A stretch of 64,000 bases of DNA. Source: Marinicauda algicola (GTDB taxonomy: Bacteria; Pseudomonadota; Alphaproteobacteria; Caulobacterales; Maricaulaceae). Each line of letters opens with the position of its first letter. Position 1 is the first letter of the stretch. Below the pieces are notes generated by a model. The model worked only from the letters and a program-made list of their open reading frames with translations. It was not told where the DNA came from and did no database searches. This document shows positions 58,028 to 64,000 of this stretch, one piece after another. Made by a program: the position numbers and the translations under genes. The stretch is from NCBI RefSeq assembly GCF_017161425.1, contig NZ_CP071057.1, positions 2,729,501 to 2,793,500 of the forward strand, read 5' to 3'.

Positions 58028-60937
58028 TCACCCGGTAGACTTATCGTCCTTGGACTGCTCCTTATCCTTGGCGTCGACTGGGACATCGGGCGTCGGAGCG
58101 TCCGCCTTGTTTTCGGCAACTGCGCTGGACTCGTCGATCCCGCCCTCGGCCTGATCGTCCGGGCTGTCGTCACCCGTGTCCTTTGCGATCTTTTCGAACA
58201 CGACCTTCTGTTCGTCCGCTGACCAAGCGACGCGGACCTTGTCACCATCCTCGATCCGCCCGGAAAGCATTTCGCGGGCCAACTCGGTCTCCAGCTCCGA
58301 CCGGATCAGCCGGCGCAGCTCGCGGGCGCCGAATTCGGGGCGGAAGCCGACCGCGCCGAAGTGATCCACGACGCTCACGTCGAATTCGAGTTCGACGCCC
58401 TGGCCGAGGGCGGTCCGTTTCACCCGGTTCAGCTGCAACTCGACGATCTGGCGGATCTCCGACTGGTTCAGCGAATGGAAGACGATGATCTCGTCGATCC
58501 GGTTGATGAACTCTGGCCGGAAATGACCGCGCAACACCTCCATCAGTTCGGACTTCTGCTTTGCCTCGTCGAACTCCTTGGTGCCGCGTCTCTTGAGGTT
58601 GCGCTGGATGATGTCCGAACCGAGGTTCGAGGTGGCGATGATGATGGTGTTAGTGAAGTCCACCACGCGGCCCTTGCCATCTGTCAGGCGGCCATCGTCG
58701 AACACCTGAAGCAGGATGTTGTAGACATCCGGATGCGCCTTTTCGATCTCGTCGAGGAGCACGACCGAGTAGGGCCGACGGCGCACCTTCTCCGTCAGCT
58801 GCCCGCCTTCGTCGTATCCGACGTAGCCCGGAGGTGCGCCAACCAGCCGGGCAACCGAGTGGCGCTCGCCATACTCCGACATGTCGATACGGATCATCGC
58901 ATCCTGGTCGCCGAAGATCACCTCGGCGAGCGTCTTGGCCAGTTCCGTCTTGCCAACCCCGGTTGGCCCGAGAAACAGGAAGGTCGCAGTCGGACCGGAA
59001 CCTTCGCGCAGACCCGCACGCGCCAGGCGCACCGCATCGGCCACGGCGCGGATCGCTTCTTCCTGGCCGATGACGCGCTCGTGCAGCTTCTCCTCGAGCT
59101 TGAGGAGCTTGTCCTTCTCCTCGGTGGTCAGCTCCGTGACCGGAACGCCGGTGATCTTGGAGACGATCTGCGCGACGTGATCGGCGCGCACCTCGGCGGT
59201 CGCCGAAGCCTGGTCGCGCTTCCAGATTTCCAGAAGCTCGTCCAGCTCCTTCTGCTTCTGCTCCAGTTCCTTCTTCAGTTCCGCTGCTCGGTCGAATTGC
59301 TTGCGGGCGGCGGCATAGTCCTGCTCGCGCTTGATCTGCGCGACCTCGGCCTCCAGCTCCTGGACGTCCACGGGGCGCGCTGTGGCGCTGATCTTCACCC
59401 GTGCGGCGGCCTGGTCGATCAGGTCGATCGCCTTGTCAGGCATGAAGCGGCCAGTGATGTAGCGGTCCGAAAGCTCGGCCGCCGCGACGATGGCCTCGTC
59501 GGTGATCGTCACCTTGTGGTGCGCCTCCAGCGTGTCGCGCAGACCGCGCAGGATCATGATGACCTGAGCTACCGTGGGCTCCTCGACATAGACCGGCTGG
59601 AAGCGGCGTTCGAGTGCTGCGTCCTTCTCGATGTATTTCTGGTACTCGTTGAGCGTTGTCGCGCCGATCAGGTTCAGCTCGCCCCGCGCCAGCGCCGGCT
59701 TGAAGGTGTTGGCGATATCTAGACCGCCTTCGCCACCGCCCTGACCGGCGCCGACGATGGTATGGATCTCGTCGATGAACAGGATCAGACTGTCCTTCTC
59801 CTCGGTGATCTCCTTGAGGATCTTCTGCACCCGCTCCTCGAACTCGCCCCGATACTTCGACCCGGCCACCATCGAGTTGATGTTGAGTTCGATCAGCCGC
59901 TTGTCGCGCAGCGCCTCTGGCACTTCCCCCGCGACGATCCGTTGTGCAAGTCCCTCGACGATGGCAGTCTTGCCCACGCCAGGCTCGCCGATCAGCACCG
60001 GGTTGTTCTTTTTCCGGCGGGCCAGCACTTCGATCGTCGTCTCGATCTCGCGGGCGCGGCCGATGACGGGATCGAGCTTGCCCTCGCGGGCGAGCTTGGT
60101 CAGGTCACGGCTGAACTGGTCGAGATCGGGCGTGCTGGAAGGCGCCTCCACGCGGCCTTCCTCGGCTCCCTTGCCCACGACCTTGGTCACCTGCTGGCGA
60201 AGCGCCTGCGGCGTCAATCCGTATTTGCGCAGGATCGACGCGGCCAGGCCTTCACCTTCCTCGGCAAGGCCGATCAGCAGGTGCTCGGGACCGACATAGG
60301 AATGGCCGAGTTCGTTCGAGGCGATGAAGGCCCGGTTCAGCGCGTCCTTCAGGCGAGGACTGACGCCGATTTCGCCCTCCGTCTTGGCCTCTCCACGCTT
60401 CGCTTCCTTCTCGATCTGGCGCCGCAGATCGTCCACATCGACCTTGAACTGTTCCAGGATCGTCTTGACGATGTCGGACGAGGTCAGTGCCAGAAGCAGA
60501 TGTTCGGTATCGACCTCGCTGCGTCCGAACTCTCCTGCCTTCTGTGCGGCATCCTGCAACAGTTTGTTGCCCTGTTCGCTCAGTCGATCGGCGATATTGC
60601 GCCCGCCGCCGCCGCGCCGCGATCCGCGTCGTGGCGCGCCCTCGCCGAAAGTGGCCTCGACGACATCGTCATCGCCGTCACCCATGGCGCCGAGCGTGCC
60701 GCCCCGCAACGGGCTGTCACCAAAGAGGCTGCCGAAACCACTATCGCCAAAGAATTCGTCAAAAAGGGAATGCCGTCCGAACAGCGCTTCCAACGGCGAC
60801 GCGCTGCGGCCCGACCGGCGCACCATCTCGCGGTAATGCTGGTCGCAAAGCTCCATGTTCTGAATTCTGCCGTTCACCGAGGCGCGCACGCGCGCCGTCG
60901 CCGGGCGACCGCAAATATCGCAAGCTCCGTTTGCCAT
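58028..60937 (-). CDS. clpK: ClpK/ClpG-type AAA+ disaggregase
   Basis: A 969-residue Hsp100 protein. The N-terminal zinc-binding domain (Cys6, Cys9, Cys31, His34) is the mark of the ClpK/ClpG family, followed by a Gly/Asp-rich linker, a Clp-N repeat ([28 protein letters not shown]), AAA-1 ([15 protein letters not shown]), a UVR-like coil and AAA-2 ([16 protein letters not shown]). An acidic tail ends the protein. I see no ClpP-binding IGF/LGF loop. ClpK gives transferable heat resistance by dissolving aggregates on its own. GGAGAAGAG precedes the ATG at 60937. Confidence 0.9.
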   Translation of the reverse strand: MANGACDICGRPATARVRASVNGRIQNMELCDQHYREMVRRSGRSASPLEALFGRHSLFDEFFGDSGFGSLFGDSPLRGGTLGAMGDGDDDVVEATFGEGAPRRGSRRGGGGRNIADRLSEQGNKLLQDAAQKAGEFGRSEVDTEHLLLALTSSDIVKTILEQFKVDVDDLRRQIEKEAKRGEAKTEGEIGVSPRLKDALNRAFIASNELGHSYVGPEHLLIGLAEEGEGLAASILRKYGLTPQALRQQVTKVVGKGAEEGRVEAPSSTPDLDQFSRDLTKLAREGKLDPVIGRAREIETTIEVLARRKKNNPVLIGEPGVGKTAIVEGLAQRIVAGEVPEALRDKRLIELNINSMVAGSKYRGEFEERVQKILKEITEEKDSLILFIDEIHTIVGAGQGGGEGGLDIANTFKPALARGELNLIGATTLNEYQKYIEKDAALERRFQPVYVEEPTVAQVIMILRGLRDTLEAHHKVTITDEAIVAAAELSDRYITGRFMPDKAIDLIDQAAARVKISATARPVDVQELEAEVAQIKREQDYAAARKQFDRAAELKKELEQKQKELDELLEIWKRDQASATAEVRADHVAQIVSKITGVPVTELTTEEKDKLLKLEEKLHERVIGQEEAIRAVADAVRLARAGLREGSGPTATFLFLGPTGVGKTELAKTLAEVIFGDQDAMIRIDMSEYGERHSVARLVGAPPGYVGYDEGGQLTEKVRRRPYSVVLLDEIEKAHPDVYNILLQVFDDGRLTDGKGRVVDFTNTIIIATSNLGSDIIQRNLKRRGTKEFDEAKQKSELMEVLRGHFRPEFINRIDEIIVFHSLNQSEIRQIVELQLNRVKRTALGQGVELEFDVSVVDHFGAVGFRPEFGARELRRLIRSELETELAREMLSGRIEDGDKVRVAWSADEQKVVFEKIAKDTGDDSPDDQAEGGIDESSAVAENKADAPTPDVPVDAKDKEQSKDDKSTG

Positions 60938-61001
60938 TTCTCTTCTCCGTTTTCTTTATCCAGTCAGGGTTGTCCGCCGATCATCTGCGCCAGTGACAGT
61001 G

Positions 61002-62834
61002 TCACGCAGCGACCGCTTCCGTTCTTTTCACCTTGGACCCAATTGCCACCAGATCGGGCTCGTCCAGTGTCTCTCGTTGCAGGAGATCCTGCGCCGATTG
61101 CTCAAGAAGATCCCGATTGCTTTCAAGAAGGGTGAGGGTGCGCTTGAACACGCCATCCACGATGTCGCGCACCTTCGCGTCCATCCGCTCAGCAGTGGCG
61201 TCGCTGTAGCGGCGGTTCAGCCAGGACGACTGGTCGCCGGTGCCGAGAAAGCCGGGCCGATCGGTGTCGTAGCTGACATGCCCGAGGTCTTCGTCCATCC
61301 CGTACCGTGCGACCATGGCGCGGGCGATATCGGTGGCCTTGACCAGATCGTCCGCCGCCCCGGTCGAGAGGTGGTCGTAGATGATCTTCTCGGCCGCGCG
61401 CCCGCCGAGCAGCACGGCGATCTTGTTCTCGAGTTCCTCCCGCGTCATCAGGAAGCGGTCCTCGGTCGGGCGCTGGATCGTGTAGCCGAGCGCGCCAATC
61501 CCGCGCGGGATGATCGAGACCTTGTGCACCGGATCCACCCCCGGCAGAACCATCGCCACCAGCGCGTGCCCCATCTCGTGATGCGCCACGATCTCGCGTT
61601 CGCGCGGGTTCAGAACGCGGTTCTTCTTTTCCAACCCGGCGATGATGCGTTCCACGGCATTGTTGAAGTCGTCCATCGTCACCGCATCTGCCTTGCGGCG
61701 CGTGGCGAGCAATGCTGCCTCGTTGACGAGATTGGCAAGATCCGCTCCGGAAAAGCCGGGAGTAAGCGCTGCGACCTTATCGGCATCGACGTCCGGGGCG
61801 AGCTTCACCTTTTTCATGTGAACGCCAAGAATCTGCACGCGTCCCTTCTTGTCGGGCCGATCCACCAACACCTGCCGGTCGAAGCGGCCCGCGCGGAGAA
61901 GCGCGGGGTCGAGGATCTCGGGCCGGTTGGTGGCGGCCAGGAGCACGATGCCCACCGAAGGGTCGAAGCCGTCGAGCTCGGTCAGAAGCTGGTTCAGCGT
62001 CTGCTCACGCTCATCATGGCCACCGGCGATCTGGCCGGAGGAGCGCGCCCTCCCAAGAGCGTCGAGTTCGTCGATGAAGATGATCGCCGGGGCGGATTTC
62101 CGGGCCTGCTCGAACAGGTCGCGCACCCGTGCGGCACCGACGCCCACGAACAACTCGACGAACTCTGATCCCGAGATCGAAAAGAAGGTCACGCCCGCCT
62201 CACCCGCCACCGCGCGCGCGAGAAGCGTCTTGCCGGTGCCCGGCGGCCCAACGAGCAATATGCCTTTGGGGATATGTGCGCCCAGCTTTCCGTATTCGGC
62301 CGGGTTCTTGAGGAACTCCACGACCTCCTCCAACTCGGCCTTGGCCTCGTCCACGCCGGCCACGTCAGCGAAACTGACGCCGGTTTCCTTTTCCATGTAA
62401 ACTTTGGCCTTGCTGCGGCCGACCTGCATGAACCCGCCGAAACCCTGCTTGTCGGCGAACTTGCGGAACAGCAGCATCCAGATTCCGAAGAAGACAAGCG
62501 CTGGCGCCACCCAGGAAATCAGCGTGCCGAGAAAAGTGTTCTGAGGAACGCCCGTGATCTCGACGCCGGAGCGGTCGATCCGCTGCAGGATTGCGGGATT
62601 CACTACGGTCGTCACGAACTGCTTCTTGCCGTCGACGGGTTCGGCGAAGGTGCCTGTGATAGTGTCTGACCCGACCGCGACAGAAGAAATTTTCCCGTCA
62701 GCGAGATACTTCTCGAACTGGCTGTAGCTAATGGGAGCGACGGATTGCCAGCCAGCGATCAGGTTCTGGATGAAAAGCACGGCTATGAAAGCCACCACCC
62801 AGTACCAGATGTTGTATTCGGTCTTCTTTTCCAT
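61002..62834 (-). CDS. ftsH: FtsH membrane AAA+ metalloprotease
   Basis: A 610-residue protease with two N-terminal membrane helices (about 10-27 and 103-123), AAA domain (Walker A GPPGTGKT 196-203, Walker [35 protein letters not shown]) and the zinc-protease motif HEMGH (419-423). It degrades damaged membrane and regulatory proteins. A chromosomal ftsH is likely elsewhere, so this is an accessory copy, as in known stress-tolerance loci. It lies between marR and clpK with 17- and 64-base gaps. Confidence 0.93.
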   Translation of the reverse strand: MEKKTEYNIWYWVVAFIAVLFIQNLIAGWQSVAPISYSQFEKYLADGKISSVAVGSDTITGTFAEPVDGKKQFVTTVVNPAILQRIDRSGVEITGVPQNTFLGTLISWVAPALVFFGIWMLLFRKFADKQGFGGFMQVGRSKAKVYMEKETGVSFADVAGVDEAKAELEEVVEFLKNPAEYGKLGAHIPKGILLVGPPGTGKTLLARAVAGEAGVTFFSISGSEFVELFVGVGAARVRDLFEQARKSAPAIIFIDELDALGRARSSGQIAGGHDEREQTLNQLLTELDGFDPSVGIVLLAATNRPEILDPALLRAGRFDRQVLVDRPDKKGRVQILGVHMKKVKLAPDVDADKVAALTPGFSGADLANLVNEAALLATRRKADAVTMDDFNNAVERIIAGLEKKNRVLNPREREIVAHHEMGHALVAMVLPGVDPVHKVSIIPRGIGALGYTIQRPTEDRFLMTREELENKIAVLLGGRAAEKIIYDHLSTGAADDLVKATDIARAMVARYGMDEDLGHVSYDTDRPGFLGTGDQSSWLNRRYSDATAERMDAKVRDIVDGVFKRTLTLLESNRDLLEQSAQDLLQRETLDEPDLVAIGSKVKRTEAVAA

Positions 62835-62851
62835 ACCGCTTTTCCTTTTCC

Positions 62852-63280
62852 CTAGCGCCCGAGCCGCGCCCTGATCCGCTCGAGCAGCGCCAGCAGAATG
62901 CGCCTTTCGTCCGCCGACAGATCCTGCAGGATTTCATCTTCGAGTGCCGATTGCCGCGGCGCGAGTTCCTCCAGCATCGCCCTGGCCTTTGGCGTTGCCG
63001 TGACGATCTGCGCCCGTCGGTCGTCGGGTGACGCCCACCGCTCTACCCAACCGCCCTGTACCATGCGATCGACGAGCTGGCCCGCAGTGGCCCGGCCTAC
63101 CTCCAGCCGCCCGGCCAGATCGCCGATGGTCAGCCCGGGCGAATCCTCGACATGTGCCGCCGCCATCCAGGACAGGCGGGTCAGGCCGCTGTCGCCGATC
63201 TCGTTGTCGATCCGCTGCTGGATGAGCTGCGCGACCCGGTGGATCGTCGTCCCGATCAGGGCAAGATCAGAAGTGATCAA
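62852..63280 (-). CDS. MarR-family transcriptional regulator
   Basis: A 142-residue winged-helix regulator: LTIGDLAGRLEVGRATAGQLVDRM is the helix-turn-helix and WASPDDRRAQIVTATPKA the wing. I start at the TTG at 63280 because GGAGGAAAG lies just upstream; a TTG at 63334 would reach into the promoter region. It opens the ftsH-clpK operon and faces the hsp20 genes, so it probably controls both through the palindromes between them. Confidence 0.85.
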   Translation of the reverse strand: MITSDLALIGTTIHRVAQLIQQRIDNEIGDSGLTRLSWMAAAHVEDSPGLTIGDLAGRLEVGRATAGQLVDRMVQGGWVERWASPDDRRAQIVTATPKARAMLEELAPRQSALEDEILQDLSADERRILLALLERIRARLGR

Positions 63281-63344
63281 GGGTATCTTTCCTCCGTCTG
63301 TATGAGAAATCAGGATAGACTGCGGTCCACCCAAAGTGCAATGA

Positions 63345-63361
63345 AAGCATCATATATGCTT
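63345..63361. promoter_or_regulatory. AAGCAT-N5-ATGCTT palindrome, candidate MarR site
   Basis: AAGCAT (63345-63350) and ATGCTT (63356-63361) flank CATAT in an AT-rich patch about 65 bases upstream of marR. The size fits a MarR operator. Confidence 0.5.
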
Positions 63362-63375
63362 GCATAATAATTGGA

Positions 63376-63411
63376 ACCGCCTATCTTGATAGGCGGTCTC
63401 CGAACCCACAT
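63376..63411 (+). promoter_or_regulatory. 22-base palindrome over a heat-shock-type promoter
   Basis: ACCGCCTATC (63376-63385) and GATAGGCGGT (63388-63397) are perfect arms with a 2-base centre. Within it CTTGAT (63384-63389), followed after 15 bases by CCCACAT (63405-63411), resembles a sigma-32 promoter (CTTGAA, CCCCAT). It points to hsp20, 72 bases downstream. Confidence 0.5.
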
Positions 63412-63483
63412 CCGGCCGGCACCGTTGCCCGGTCCGTCCATGCCGACGGTTCGGGGGCATCGATCAGCAACAGGAGGCCAGCA

Positions 63484-63909
63484 ATGCCCTACCCGACATA
63501 TCTGCGCCGCAGCGATCCCTTTGCGCTGATGCGCTCCATGATGCGCGATCTCGACCGCGGTTTCTGGCCGTCGTCCCGCGCGGCGTTCCCGGCGGTGAAT
63601 GTCTGGCAAGGCCCTGAGGCCGTTGGAGTCACCGCTGAACTTCCCGGCATCGAACCGGGCGACATTGAGATTTCGGTCAAGGACAACGTCCTGACGCTGT
63701 CGGGCGAACGCAAGGCGCCCGAGGTTCCCGAAGGTGCGCGCTGGCACCGCAACGAACGCGGTTATGGCAAGTTTTCCCGCGCTATCCGCCTGCCATTCGC
63801 GGCCTCGGATGACAAGGTCGAGGCGAGGATGACGAACGGCGTATTGCGGATCGTCATCTCCCGGCCCGAGGCAGAAAAGCCAAAGAAAATCGAGATCAAG
63901 GCAGCCTGA
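63484..63909 (+). CDS. hsp20: small heat-shock protein Hsp20
   Basis: A 141-residue alpha-crystallin chaperone. The N-terminal arm (DPFALMRSMMRDLDRGFW) is followed by the crystallin domain (VNVWQGPEAVGVTAELPGI, DIEISVKDNVLTLSGERK, GKFSRAIRLPF, ARMTNGVLRIVISRPE). GGAGG precedes the ATG at 63484. It is divergent from marR-ftsH-clpK. It would hold unfolding proteins for ClpK and others. Confidence 0.93.
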   Translation: MPYPTYLRRSDPFALMRSMMRDLDRGFWPSSRAAFPAVNVWQGPEAVGVTAELPGIEPGDIEISVKDNVLTLSGERKAPEVPEGARWHRNERGYGKFSRAIRLPFAASDDKVEARMTNGVLRIVISRPEAEKPKKIEIKAA

Positions 63910-63923
63910 GAGGAGCTGGAACG

Positions 63924-64000
63924 ATGAGCACCGACATCACGCAAGCCACCGAAAGGACGCCGACCGACACGCCCGAGACCATCGGTGGCGGCCGCATCTA
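63924..64000 (+). CDS. start of a second gene, probable Hsp20 paralogue (cut by window end)
   Basis: The frame MSTDITQATERTPTDTPETI opens at the ATG at 63924 after GGAG, 14 bases past hsp20, and runs off the window. The Thr/Glu-rich lead is typical of the second small heat-shock protein that commonly follows the first in such loci. Only 25 codons are visible. Confidence 0.55.
   Translation, partial: MSTDITQATERTPTDTPETIGGGRI

Noticed and set aside
58361-59722. A 453-codon plus-strand frame opposite clpK
   Set aside because: Antisense shadow of a highly conserved AAA+ gene; no ribosome site or family resemblance.
1-64000. CRISPR arrays, tRNA or rRNA genes
   Set aside because: No regularly spaced repeats and no tRNA cloverleaf or rRNA signature were seen; the TTGGAAAG set has only three short copies.

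Overview
The window is high-GC DNA from an alphaproteobacterium. A sphingomonad-like host is the best guess, from the style of the conjugative backbone, the GTA-type tail genes and the meta-cleavage lower pathway; no rRNA or tRNA gene is present to confirm it. Nearly all of it looks accessory: catabolic, conjugative, defence, phage and stress modules are joined at junctions marked by truncated genes or insertion sequences.

Region 1 (1-6.0 kb) is catabolic. A CoA-transferase/hydrolase family gene and a BphX-like membrane protein precede a divergent unit in which an IclR regulator faces hydratase, acylating acetaldehyde dehydrogenase and aldolase genes (bphHJI type). The three enzymes overlap by ATGA junctions and convert 2-hydroxypenta-2,4-dienoate to pyruvate and acetyl-CoA.

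Region 2 (6.2-23.9 kb) is the backbone of a conjugative or mobilizable element: DUF3363 relaxase, a probable oriT, lytic transglycosylase, DUF736, TraF-like peptidase, DUF2840, an orphan DNA methyltransferase, an AlpA-like regulator, DUF2285, DUF932, ParB and a small membrane protein/winged-helix pair. Cargo genes with visible operators sit inside it (SDR/lipocalin with a CGNR regulator; alcohol dehydrogenase/tautomerase with a TetR regulator). DUF932 and parB share a duplicated hairpin-rich 5' leader. No coupling protein or mating-pair gene is present.

Region 3 (24.0-29.6 kb) begins with an IS110 transposase scrap and is a remnant of an OCT-plasmid-type alkane operon: alkS, alkL, alkK and the 3' end of alkJ. 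alkBFGH are absent from this window.

Region 4 (30.0-39.6 kb) is a tightly packed defence-like cluster on the minus strand: 5'-truncated type III res, a GmrSD-like DUF262/HNH protein, type III mod, an unknown 151-residue protein, a RelE-like/UvrD helicase fusion and a DUF4236-TPR protein. An IS3-family element (39561-41027) cuts res on one side and phage DNA on the other, without a target duplication.

Region 5 (41.0-52.9 kb) is a headless siphophage/GTA-like tail and lysis module: a tail-chaperone remnant with a candidate -1 frameshift site, tape measure, DUF2460, DUF2163 (with an inserted domain), NlpC/P60 peptidase, large hub/host-specificity protein, fibre-like protein, M15 endolysin and a nested Rz/Rz1 spanin pair.

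Region 6 (52.9-64 kb) is a protein-quality-control island related to the transmissible locus of stress tolerance: kefB-like antiporter, thioredoxin, SDH-type protease, rhomboid protease, NDUFS4-like protein, a fusion of an HPF/RaiA-like domain to a sigma-70-like protein, ClpK, FtsH, MarR and, divergently, two small heat-shock genes (the second cut by the window end). The HPF-sigma fusion inside this island is the most novel-looking gene in the window.
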